Assembly (NCBI RefSeq): GCF_000149955.1
Contig: NC_030994.1
Location: forward strand, 1,342,151-1,406,150
DNA from: Fusarium oxysporum f. sp. lycopersici 4287
Lineage: Eukaryota > Ascomycota > Sordariomycetes > Hypocreales > Nectriaceae
Direction of reading: 5' to 3'
DNA length: 64,000 bases
Shown piece after piece: positions 1-9,922 of the stretch. Each line of letters begins with the position of its first letter. Position 1 is the stretch's first letter. A program made the translations under genes and the position numbers. The notes under the pieces were generated by a model, which was not told the origin of the DNA, made no database searches, and saw nothing but the letters and a program-made list of their open reading frames with translations.

Positions 1-728
1 TTGCTGTTCTTCCTGCCGAGTACACCCAATCCAAGCGACGACTCAAGAGTGTCACACCCGCCCTGTCTTGTCTCCGCGCTCTCTGGGAATTCATGCAGAT
101 CCAGAACGGCCGAGTCCCCAGCAATCGCGATGATCTTAAGCTGTTCACGCAGATCGCCACTCAGAAGCACAAGGCTCTTGGCCTGCCCAGTGAAACTCTC
201 CGCCCCGAGTTTCTGCGTAGCTTCCTTCAGAACCTCGTCAGCGAAATCTCTCCTGTTGCCGCCATCCTCGGTGGTCAACTTGCCCAGGACGTCATCAACG
301 TTCTCGGACAAACCCAACAGCCTATTCAGAACATGGTCGTCTTCGACGGCACAACTATGGAGGCGCTCATGTACCCTCTGCACCCAGAAGGCTCGCTCGG
401 GGCATCGCAACTCACCGACCATACTGTCCCCAACGGCGGTGCGCCTATGATTCTGGGCGGCATGGATGCTCTGCCTTTGGGTCTTGACCCAACTGCCATG
501 GGGGCTCTGCCTCACCATAACAATCCCATCATGATTCCTACTGGCCTTCCCCAGAACGGCAATCTTATTCCTATGCCCGACGGCTCCCTAGCCGATCCTA
601 CACAGCAATTCAATGCCGTAACGCAGGTGCCTCAGCAGCCTATGCAAGGGCACACGGCACAAGTCACAGCTGAGCAGACCACTCAGGAGACACCGGCAAA
701 CCCCGGTGCCTCGGAATCGAAAGAGTAG
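1..728 (+). CDS. AOS1: SUMO-activating enzyme E1 subunit Aos1, C-terminal part
   Basis: The reading frame is open from base 3 to the stop at 726-728, so the gene enters from the left edge and only about 241 C-terminal residues are visible. The stretch with EISPVAAILGGQLAQDVINV, followed by NMVVFDG, is the adenylation-fold end of the small E1 subunit for SUMO (the SAE1/Aos1 family), which pairs with Uba2 to adenylate SUMO in the nucleus. In the same family a Pro-Val-x-A/C-x-x-GG-x-x-AQ helix and a FFFDG-like strand close the domain. After about residue 125 of the visible part the sequence becomes rich in Pro, Gln, Gly and Met (a low-complexity tail of roughly 110 residues), which looks like a fungal extension. 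The ATG at 93 lies inside the domain and is not the start. UBA-type homologues such as the Nedd8 E1 subunit are less likely. Confidence 0.85.
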   Translation, partial: AVLPAEYTQSKRRLKSVTPALSCLRALWEFMQIQNGRVPSNRDDLKLFTQIATQKHKALGLPSETLRPEFLRSFLQNLVSEISPVAAILGGQLAQDVINVLGQTQQPIQNMVVFDGTTMEALMYPLHPEGSLGASQLTDHTVPNGGAPMILGGMDALPLGLDPTAMGALPHHNNPIMIPTGLPQNGNLIPMPDGSLADPTQQFNAVTQVPQQPMQGHTAQVTAEQTTQETPANPGASESKE

Positions 729-1632
729 ACTAGCCATATCGCCGAGATGCATCTAGAAGGACTTATCGCAGTGATTTGCAAGATCTTGGACAGGGCATTG
801 AAGGGGGATAAACAATTCGCCCGTACTATATTATAATTTGGTCCGATCTCGAAAGTCAATAGAGAAGGCCCCAGCTAAGGGGACGGAAGACTTGGGGATA
901 GACGATACCTCTGTATACTAAATAAGACTACTCACACATGGCATGCAAGGGGCCCGGAAAGATTTGATGTAATAATGAATATTCGTTTATATCTCCAAGC
1001 TAAACACCCCAGCTAGAATTCCGGGCTTAAGAACATGTCACAATTGCGATCATCAACACAGTCACTCGATTATCACAGTGCTTTTAGCTTATTGACTCTA
1101 TTGTGCTCTACCAACATAGGTAAGCAGACCTAGCTAATATATAAGGGGGTATGACCACGTTGCCCTGATGCTTTTGTATTCCTGTACCCTTCCAAAAAGA
1201 AAACCATGATTGCCTTTGTCGTCACCTCATTCTTCTCCTTGAGAGGCGGATATCGGCCCCTTCCATTGCATTCAAAGGGACTGCAAGCAAAAGCCATTTG
1301 TGATTCGCGTCCAACTCGCACTCCTTTCATATAGCAAAGCAGGGAAGCCAAATGTCGAAAACCATGTCGCATGTAAAGTCAAAAGAACGCAATGCATATT
1401 ATCTGCCCCTCTATATCCGGGGCTATGCTTGCCTAACGCCGCCGATGCGAATAAGAGAGGGACTATGCCCTCATCGAAAACGATTAAATCAGTATATGAT
1501 AAGACCGACTTTTGGGGTATAAGTGTTGGGTATCGTAGCAGCTGAGCTGCGGTAGTAATATGAAAGAAACAGCGGGTGAGCATTATCAGCTGTCGCTGAA
1601 CATAACCGTGCTTCTCGAGGTGTAGAGTTCTA
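729..1632. other. Intergenic region between convergent genes
   Basis: This stretch separates the 3' end of the Aos1 gene (+) from the 3' end of the minus-strand gene. I see AT-rich 3' flanking sequence around 820-1000 and no supported coding region. The short open frames lack start context and conserved composition. Confidence 0.5.
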
Positions 1633-2211
1633 CTATGAACTCTCGTCAGTGCTGTCAATAGTAATGACTTTTCGCTGACTCTTGATGATTTGGACATCAT
1701 CAGAAGATTCGCCCTTAACTCGAGGCTCTTTGGCGGATGAGGAATTACCCTTTGAGGTCGCAGACTCCACATCTTGATCACTCGTCTTGTTGGAAGTGCT
1801 GGAACTGACGATCTTGATCTTCTTCTTCACCGCAGTCTCTTTCGTCTTGGTGGCCTCGACAGTCTTGCTCTTACGCGATTGAGCCGCTCTCGGCTTCTTC
1901 TTCGCGGGCCCAGCTTTAGTTGCAATGGGCTCAGCCTCGGTGGTCTTGGGCTTCCTAGGGCGCAGTCGTCGTTTGAGCGAATTGCTGTCCTCGTCAATCA
2001 CCACGGCAGCATCGTCATTCTTCTTAGATTTCTTAGCTGAAGGCTCAACTGCGACAACATCCTCGTCTGGTTGCGTGTCAGAATGCTTGCGTTTGTTCAG
2101 TTTCTGTGCAGTAGGTGGCACGCCAATAGCAGGCTCGGCGAATCGGACGGACTTGTAGGGCCGCGCAGGCTTAGCTTGCCCATCTGCCTTGGATGAAGAG
2201 TCGTCACCATT
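1633..2211 (-). CDS. Lys/Ser-rich coding-like extension beyond an in-frame TAG
   Basis: This minus-strand frame is open for 192 codons and contains no ATG near its beginning. It lies in exactly the same frame as the upstream open stretch 2215-2604, separated only by one TAG at 2212-2214. Its sequence is a charged nuclear-type tail with several basic clusters (KLNKRKHSD, KRRLRPRKPK, KKKPRAAQ) and acidic Ser/Asp patches, ending in DSTDESS. It is therefore either the true C-terminus of the neighbouring gene, cut off by a nonsense change, sequencing error or editable stop, or a downstream exon. I cannot name a domain. Confidence 0.45.
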   Translation of the reverse strand, partial: NGDDSSSKADGQAKPARPYKSVRFAEPAIGVPPTAQKLNKRKHSDTQPDEDVVAVEPSAKKSKKNDDAAVVIDEDSNSLKRRLRPRKPKTTEAEPIATKAGPAKKKPRAAQSRKSKTVEATKTKETAVKKKIKIVSSSTSNKTSDQDVESATSKGNSSSAKEPRVKGESSDDVQIIKSQRKVITIDSTDESS

Positions 2212-5200
2212 CTATCGCGAGTCTTCTCGATCTTGGCCAGGCTCGCCCCTTTCTTTGCCACTTCGCTTGCGCGTTTGGTTTACGCTCCATCCTCTGATCT
2301 GGGTCGGCCCAGAGCTGGGCAGTGCCGCGGCAGACCCAGTCTCCTTGTGGTCGTATGGGATGGTCTTCAGTTCGGGCTTATTCGGCCACGCTCGGTGCGC
2401 GGGAACGGGGGCGGGTTGAAGCTTTCGATACTTGTTCCCAGCGTCAGACGACCCTGAAGGGGTGGATCGATGACCATGGATCGAACTGGGAAGACCCTGA
2501 GGATTGTCTTGGGGGCTTTGAGCCATGTGAGGGGGCATAGGAGGGGGGTTCGCATACGTTGGAGATAGTACTTGATGGGCGTAGCCTGTGATGAGGCGAG
2601 GTCACATAACCTTGCCCAGCAGTCTGCGGGGTTGGCAGAATTCGATNNNNNNNNNNNNNNNNNNNNNNNNNNNNNNNNNNNNNNNNNNNNNNNNNNNNNN
2701 NNNNNNNNNNNNNNNNNNNNNNNNNNNNNNNNNNNNNNNNNNNNNNAGTCGCTATCGGCTGAAGCGGTGGTTGCCCATGTGGCTCGGGGCCAGGGTACCC
2801 TCGGTGATAAGAGCGAGGAGGACCGGGCGGGTAGTAAGAACCGGAGGATCGTAAGCTTGGTTCCAACAGTGCCTCATCCTGAAGAGACTGGTTACGTCCT
2901 CGCGAAGGTCGCAGAGGTGGTAGAGGCTCGGCGCTGCCATTGTGAGAAAACGGGATCCGCGCTGGGGGAGGGGCTGGGGATGAATAGTGAGACGATACTG
3001 GGCCTGGTGCTGGTCCCGGAGGTCCGGGAGGAGCATTTGAAGGCCCGGCAGGTGCTGGTCCCGGGGGAGGAGGTTGCGACCAGTACGCACGGGAGTAGCT
3101 CGGCTCGGGAGCACCATAGATACTCATACGGCGCGGAGAGTACCCGGGATCGATAGGACGACCGGCAGCCATGTGAGCATCACGGGGGTCTGTGCTCGGG
3201 TAGCTGCTATGTGACAGGTATGCCCCCTGATCCTGAACTGGAGGGCCCTGAGATGGGTGGGGGGGAGGGTAATCCGGATGTCGCACTGGCGGATGCTGTG
3301 AAACATTGTGTTCCTGGATAGGTGGATAGGCCATGGGTTCTCCAGGATGACCATGCACTGGGCCGCTTGGTTGCATTGACATCTGCGCGCGGGGCTGGTG
3401 CATGTACCCTTGGGGAACCTCGACAGGGCTGGGATTGTATCGAGGGTCAATAGGAGCCTGGCTTGGGGTGACAGGCGGGAGCTCATTAGTCTGAGAGACG
3501 GAGCTTCGGGGGTCATGTTCAAGCATTCCATGAGAAGAAACGGGGCCAGGTCCCATGCCGTTTGACATGGCATCACGGTAGGATGGTTGCTCCTGAGTAC
3601 CATATGGCTCAAGCATAGAAGGCGCTTCGGGGACAGATGCTGGCTCGTAGCTCATAGCAAGTTCGGTTGCTGGAGCAGTGTCGTAGACTGGTTCGGCCTC
3701 TCGGATAGGAGCGGATTCGTTGGAAGTGCTTACAACATTGCTCAAGGCAGCCAAAACATCGAGGCCAACGCTGGAACTGGTGTCGGGCGTAGGAGCAGGA
3801 GCAGGCTTTGAGTCAGTGAAGACATCACGAATAGCGTCGTAGCGAGCTGGCTTAGGCGCAGGCTTGGGAGCCTTGTTCGATTCTTCAGTCTCAAGAAAAG
3901 CACCAGCATAGGCAAGAACGGCGAGGTCAGTGAATCCAGTCTCGGGTTGAGGGGCTTCAGCGTCCTCTCCCTCGGGCTCTTGTTCCTCACTTTCTGGCTC
4001 TTGAGACTCAGAAGCGACTCGGCTGACAACAGGTCTAACTTCAAGCTCCTTGGCGGCAGTGCCCAAAGATCTGCTTCGCAAAACCTCATCAGAACGAACA
4101 TATTCAGATATAGAGATCTCTTCAGGGTCGACCTCTTCAAGTTTGCAAAATCGTCTCATTGAAGCCCCAATCTTGGCGCGGTATGGGTTATCATCCGAAC
4201 GACGGTGGTTGGTAGTCTTGAGGAATGAACGTGAAGCATGAGCAATCCGACCCGAAGGGTTCGCAATATAGACAACAGGCTTCCCTGGCATGACGTGTGG
4301 AGTCTTTTCGACCTCGGGAACAGGTGCGTCTTTCATGATAACACCATACTTAGGGTGCACACCAAAGCGCTTGACCGTGTCTTGATCAAAATCTTCGGGA
4401 ACTGTAGTTGAGAAGTCGTAGCCATTGCACCAATGATCGACGTGAAGGCCGTTGCTGTTAGGAGTGTTGAGGTACTTGCCACGCTTTGCATGTGTATGAC
4501 CCTTGCTGGAGTCATTCGTGGAGTCCCTGAAGCCTATTTCCCAGTCATTGAACTCAAAGGTACGAGGGCAGAAAAGGCGACTGTTAATGCCCTTTTCTCG
4601 CATAGATGGCTTCTGGTTATATATGCGGTAGCCCCACGGATCTTCATCGCCCATGTTCTTTGGCAACGGGGGGCTCCTTTCACGAGCAGGCAATTTACTT
4701 TGAGCCCGAGCAGCAGCTGCGGGAGTGATACCATTGACAAGAGCGGGAGGCTCTGGAGTCCCTGGCGCTGATTCTGACTCAGCTGGAGTGCCCTCGGGTG
4801 TCGCCTCGGCTTCAGCAGCGGAAGCGAGAAGACCCTTAGCAGGAGCGGGAGCAGCAACAGATGCGCCATCGTCAGCGTTGCTTCTGGTGTTCTTCTTGGG
4901 AGTAGGTTGACCGTCTGGTTGGTCCTGGGCCCTGCGTTTGTTGACACCACGGCCACGCCCACGGCCCTTTGAAGAAGCGGTGGCAGCGGTTGTAACTGCA
5001 GCTGTAGCAGCCGCTTCGTTCTCGCGTCCCTTTCGCCACATGGAAGTGCCTTGGACACGAGAAGGATAAGGGACGAGATGGCCATCTTGGTAGCACTCGT
5101 AGATTCCAAATTCTTCGTCATAATGCTCATCGCTGATAACCTTGTACTCATACTGATCATCGGCAATCTGCGTTGTGCGTGTCAGCTGTTGCGCCCCCAA

Positions 5201-5963
5201 TTACCGTAATGGGTAGATAATCAATTAAAGTTGGGGAAAGCCAAGTGGTGAAAGAAGGTAGAGTAGAGACAGAAAAGTCTGAAGAAAAACTCTGACTTAC
5301 ATCGACGGGAAGGTTCTTGTCATACAAGGAATTAAGAATTCGAGCACGGTTCTCTTGTGATTCGTAGAACTGTTCTTCAATCTCATCAAGGCCGTTCTGT
5401 GGGGAGTGGTTGTGTGAGTAAATTGCCAAGAGCCTCATAGAAATATCGGGTACGGGACTGGGTCACGTCAGAGGAGAGCGACATACCTGGAATTCTTGTT
5501 CAGCGACGTAATTGTCGGCTTCATGCAAATGTTGGGCGAGCTGAAGGTCTCTGTCCAGACGACGCTTGTGCTCGGCGAGTTTGGCATCGAGGTTTGCTTG
5601 GAGCTCCTCCATGGCAGGTATGAATTCCTGAACAAGTTTATACTTGTCTGGATTTTGAAGAGCATCATCAATAGTGCGTTCAGCCAGCTCTTGCAGGGCG
5701 GGCTTCAGCGCGTGAGCAACAGCTTGATAATTTGCTTTCAGATGCCGTTGACGCTCATAAGCAGCCTGTACGCGCGAATCGGCAAAGTTCTTTGCTCGGC
5801 CTCGTCGTGAGCCACCACGGCCAGCCTTTGCAGTAGCCGCCTTGGATAGAGCGGCTGTAGAGCCACCTCTGCCACCACCTCTACCTCGTCCACCACGACC
5901 TCTTCCGCCGCGGCCACGACCACGAGTGGAAGGTTCCCTTGCGGGAGAATCGTTCTCAGGCAT
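2212..5963 (-). CDS. Large RG-rich nuclear protein of unknown function, 3' end disturbed
   Basis: I do not recognise a named family. Three exons fit cleanly: 5963-5487 (159 codons), 5396-5301 (32 codons) and 5167 downwards, with GTATGT and GTAAGT donors and CAG acceptors, all in phase 0. The N-terminus has RGRGG repeats (about residues 13-35), typical of nucleic-acid-binding tails, followed by a predicted helical segment. A second RGRGRG patch resembles an AT-hook. Residues of roughly 360-545 look like a folded conserved core (DEDPWGYRIYNQKP, HVDHWCNGYDF, a KYGVIMKDAP stretch). After that comes a long Pro/Ser/Gln-rich region. A 100-N gap (2647-2746) interrupts it. Past the gap one frame stops at 2444, while the more protein-like frame (NKYRKLQPAPVPAHRAW) is shifted, runs to the TAG at 2212 and resumes beyond it. 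A base missing near 2550 would join the two frames. A chromatin or RNA-binding role is only a guess from composition. Confidence 0.6.
2647..2746. other. Assembly gap (100 N)
   Basis: This run of exactly 100 N is probably a placeholder of unknown true size. It falls in the Pro/Ser-rich part of the minus-strand gene, so reading frames on its two sides need not match. Confidence 0.95.
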
Positions 5964-6040
5964 GATGAGTACAATGGGTCATGTAGCTAGAGGTGAGGAG
6001 AAAAGGTAAATGGTGGTGTTGGTAGGTGATGTGAGGTGAG

Positions 6041-6085
6041 GTAGAGCAAAGTAAAGCAGAGCAAGGTAAAGTAAAGCAAAGTAGC
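6041..6085 (-). repeat. Pentamer repeat in the 5' leader (TTTAC/TTTGC units)
   Basis: About nine imperfect 5-nt units (GTAAA, GCAAA, GTAGA and GCAGA on the + strand) lie 80-120 nt upstream of the ATG at 5963. On the transcribed strand this gives a pyrimidine-rich TTTAC/TTTGC leader. A very similar repeat precedes the ornithine aminotransferase gene at 52001-52040. Confidence 0.7.
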
Positions 6086-8251
6086 GGGCCGGGTACCAGC
6101 TTTTTCTGGAGGTTAAAGGTGTGAGAATGTGCCACGCGCCAGTGACAGGGGGAGTGAAGTACCTGGGTAGTCCTTGAGCAAGGTAATGAAAGAGAGCGCA
6201 GAGGCCGTACGTGACTTTTGGCGCGATGAAAGACCTTGTTCGTAGCAGAAACGCGGAGAACAAAGAGAGACAAGTAGCCGCGTGCGTTGAAGGGGAGAGG
6301 ATATGAAAAACAAGGCGCGCTGTGGTAGAGGAGAAGGAAGATGATTACGGGTGTAGGATGAAAGTGAAGTGAAGTGACAGTGGAGGAATCTGAATCTGAA
6401 TCTGAGAGACCAGGTCTGGAGGTGTGAGGTACGTATAGATCAGAAGTTTTTGCCTGCTGGCAGTGACCGCAAGTGCCACGCAACTGCAACAGCAATACAG
6501 CAGCTGAAGCAAAAATTGACTAATCCGTGAGATTGGCCAGCTCGGTATCACGTAGAGGATGATGAGTAGCAGTGATCAGCTGGCGTGCCGAGTCGTTGAA
6601 GTCGTGAATATGAAGGAGGTTCTAATGTAATGAATGAGACGGAGAAGCACTTCGAGTCCCTTTTTTTCCCAATAATACCGGTCCCCCAGCAGCATGACCC
6701 AAACGGGTGAATCCAATGCGCCAAACAAGCCAATAAAAGCGGGGGTAAATCTGTCTGCCACTGTAAGTGCGCTGCAGGCCGCTGTAGAGTCTGCTAAATG
6801 CCCTCAGAAATTATACACCCCTGATGATCGGAAATCCACCAGCCACGCCCATCGATATCACCCTAAGCCGTTTCGGGCACTTCCAGGACACTTTTGAGTC
6901 AAATGATTGGCCCGGTACCCTTGATTTTCCGTTCACCGCGGCTCCGTGACCCCTGTCAGTGCTTTGGCATTCTGCAAGGAGCACTCCGTATTCTCTCGAT
7001 GTGAGTGAGGCTTGACTCTGAGGTACCGCAGAGTTGGGTTTGTTTCCATTGTGAATAAGCACCTCAATGCCCGCATTGCATACCTAGGTAACCTAATCTA
7101 GGTACAATGCAGGCGGAGGTTCACCAAGACTTTTGTTATGCGGGTTAGCCAAAGGTATGTTCTGTACAATGCGACGCAAGAAGCAGACAACAATGAATAA
7201 CAGTGGATGATCAGGATATCATGGATGTTCACGGTTCAGCCTAGTCATGGAGATAATCGGCTGATGTTCGATGATTTGGACCCTCCCGGCCTATCATTCT
7301 TTCACTCGCACGAGATCGGGTTACTGAATCTTTTCGGAAGCGCGGGAACAACAGCAAGAGTTGCACTTGATACAGGGAAAACTGCTGCACCCACCACTCT
7401 CCGTCCGTACGTTTGTAACAGCTGTTCATCCTGTCACTTTGCTGTGGAGCCTCACAATTTCTGTTGACGGGAGACAGGGCATGGGCATTGGAATACGCCA
7501 CCAGTTGTGACACAGTCTTTGGAGTTTCGGATAACCCACGGTATTGCTATTGTCACTGTGCATACTATTGTGCGTTATTCATGTGCGATTTCTATTGTCT
7601 TGACGTGATGCAACTGCTTGTCACTATCAATCCCATGTTCGTCGCTTGTGGCACTGTCAGCTTGGTGTTATTGTCCTCCGACTTCAGCTCACCTAAGACG
7701 CCACGATCAACGTGGCGAGTCTTATATCTGATCAATTATGTTTAATTCTGTGAATATTTAGAACTTTACAGTGGTCAACTGCATGCCATTCTAGACTATC
7801 AGGTAGCTGTTTTTTGTCTTTCAAGCTGGGTCTTCCAAGGTCAAAATACCCAGGTGACTATTAGTACGTTCAAAAAGCGTAACGCTTAGAACGAAGAGAC
7901 CCATTACATACCCAGAATTCATGGAGAACAACATAGATGAGACTTGTCCTCCAGAACTAATATATTCCGCGTATTCCTGTGCTGTGCTGATACTTTCATG
8001 CACAATCTCATTCTCATCGTCTTATCATCTCTCACCCTAGACACTCATAATAAACTCATCTTCAGCCCCGCATTTTACAGACTCGCCTTGCACTGGAGTC
8101 AGCCCAACCCATGGAAGCTCCCGGGAACTAAACAAACGGTGCCGCTGCAGTGTCAACCAATCATACCACCCCACACACAGATCCAGTACGTACCCGCAAG
8201 ACAAAAAAAACCGTAAGTTGCTTCAGGTTAATAAGGTAGATGGGCTTCAAC

Positions 8252-8279
8252 CACGTGCATTCAACCGTGACGTGACGTC
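8252..8279 (+). promoter_or_regulatory. E-box and overlapping TGACGT motifs upstream of Bmt5
   Basis: CACGTG lies at 8252-8257 and overlapping TGACG/TGACGTC elements at 8268-8279, just 30-57 bases before the Bmt5 ATG. CACGTG is bound by bHLH factors and TGACGT by ATF/CREB-type bZIP factors in fungi. Use at this site is inferred from the motif and position only. Confidence 0.35.
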
Positions 8280-8308
8280 GCGATAGAGCCTCAACCTCCG
8301 AAATCACC

Positions 8309-9337
8309 ATGGGCAAGAAACGGAAGCTGTCGCAACAGAATGCGCCGAATGCGCGTCCAAAGAAACTTCCCCAGAAGAACAAATCCGACCAGAAGAAAAC
8401 GCCCAATGGCCCCGCGAAGAAGGGCAAAGGCAAGCAACAGCATCAGAGTGATGATGAGCCAACGATACCCTTCGAGCCCCACCACCGCATACTGCTCGTG
8501 GGTGAAGGCGATTTGAGTTTCGCAGCGTCTATCATTCAGCATCATGGCTGTGCAAATGTTACTGCTACGGTTCTGGAGAAGGATGTCGAGGAATTACTGT
8601 CCAAGTACCCCCACGTTGAGGACAACATCGCCGTGATCCGCGGTGATGCTCCCAACACCAAAGAGGCCGATAAAGAAGACAAAGAGACGTCTGCCAAAGA
8701 ATCAGAAGCAGGCGAAACTAGCCAAGGTAACCAGAACGAAGGCGAGGACACCAATGGCGAAAGCGACAGCGAGGAAGACGACTACTACGACTCAGACGAT
8801 CCCAACGCACCACCAAGACCTAAGCGAAAACTCACTCCCAACAACAAACTCCTCTACAACATCGACGCTACTAAGCTTCCTAATTCACTCATACGCGCTC
8901 GCTTCGACCGCATCATATTCAATTTTCCTCACGTCGGCGGAAAGTCCACTGACGTGAATCGCCAAGTTCGCCATAACCAATCCCTTCTCGTTTCCTTCTT
9001 CGAGCGCGCCATTCCGGCGCTTGCCCCAGACGCTGCCATTGTCATAACACTATTCGAGGGTGAGCCATACACCCTTTGGAATGTCCGAGATCTCGCTCGT
9101 CATGCTGGTCTGCAAGTTGAGCGCAGCTTTCGCTTCCAGGCTCGCGCATACCGCGGGTATAAACATGCACGAACGCTGGGCGTCGTGAGGAACTCGAAGG
9201 GTGAAGTGAGCGAAAGTGGATGGAGGGGTGAGGAGAGGGCATCGAGGAGCTTTGTGTTCAAAAGGAAAGAAGATATCGCTCCGGTGGTCGGAAAGAAGAG
9301 GCGGAAGGGCGATGATTCATCTGACGATGAGGATTGA
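8309..9337 (+). CDS. BMT5: 25S rRNA (uridine-N3)-methyltransferase, Bmt5 family
   Basis: This is a single-exon gene of 342 residues. After a Lys/Gln-rich nuclear or nucleolar N-terminus (about residues 1-55) comes HHRILLVGEGDLSFAASI, the S-adenosylmethionine-binding start of the DUF2431 Rossmann-like domain. Later FNFPHVGGKSTDVNRQVRHN and an FFERAIPAL helix are the other hallmarks of this family. In yeast the founding member Bmt5 methylates U2634 of 25S rRNA in the nucleolus. An acidic Asp/Ser/Glu-rich insert (about residues 112-165) splits the domain, as is common in fungal members. The C-terminus has a basic KKRRKGDD patch and an acidic tail. The ATG at 8309 has a good context (CACCATGGG). 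Confidence 0.88.
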   Translation: MGKKRKLSQQNAPNARPKKLPQKNKSDQKKTPNGPAKKGKGKQQHQSDDEPTIPFEPHHRILLVGEGDLSFAASIIQHHGCANVTATVLEKDVEELLSKYPHVEDNIAVIRGDAPNTKEADKEDKETSAKESEAGETSQGNQNEGEDTNGESDSEEDDYYDSDDPNAPPRPKRKLTPNNKLLYNIDATKLPNSLIRARFDRIIFNFPHVGGKSTDVNRQVRHNQSLLVSFFERAIPALAPDAAIVITLFEGEPYTLWNVRDLARHAGLQVERSFRFQARAYRGYKHARTLGVVRNSKGEVSESGWRGEERASRSFVFKRKEDIAPVVGKKRRKGDDSSDDED

Positions 9338-9922
9338 GATGTTGTAATACGAATAGAAACAGCATAATTGGAGTCTGGTGTTATAGGACAGCAAAATTAG
9401 AAATGCTGAGAAACAGAATTGAGTTCCGAAAACGTGGGACTTTATTTTAATCGGCATATTGCCAAGGATATCTCGACTCCAAGCTTTCCGTGTTTATTTC
9501 CCAAGCGGATGTTCCTGTACCAGATGACCGACTGGATGGATTTCTTGCGCCTGAACGCCAATAATCGACCCATGATGAAGCACGACTCTCAGAAACACCA
9601 GAACGGTATGATATTAATATCAGGCATCAAGACAACCCCCAACGCCAAGAAATGTCTCTGCCACTCGAATTGTTCGAGTAGCAAGCCCAGTAGAATATGC
9701 GGCCAACGCTGCCCCCCCGGATTGCCCATTGAACACAGGGTCCAAAATATACAGGCTGTTCGCCGATTATATAGTGATGGTACAGTGCGCCTGGTATTGG
9801 CCCTTTAACTCCCGAAATGCAAGTGTGATTATGTCCCAACCAAGCTCCATTAGTGCTCCTATCCGTAGACTGCAGTGCCAGGGGCTCAGCAGATCCTGTT
9901 CTGCAACCCTTTTGCTCGTGCT
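9338..9922. other. Intergenic region between convergent genes
   Basis: This stretch separates the 3' ends of Bmt5 (+) and Set2 (-). I see nothing beyond short chance open frames. Confidence 0.5.

Larger units (their letters stand above)
5964..8308. other. Divergent intergenic region
   Basis: This region of about 2.3 kb lies between the divergent starts of the unknown nuclear gene (-) and Bmt5 (+). It contains a pentamer-repeat leader next to the minus-strand gene, a TAGGTA-type cluster near 7080-7105, and the Bmt5 promoter. None of the open frames has convincing coding character. No RNA gene was recognised. Confidence 0.5.

Noticed and set aside
3124..4771. Opposite-strand and shifted frames inside the Pro/Ser-rich gene
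   Set aside because: They mirror the biased codons of the real exon and lack splice logic, start context or family motifs.
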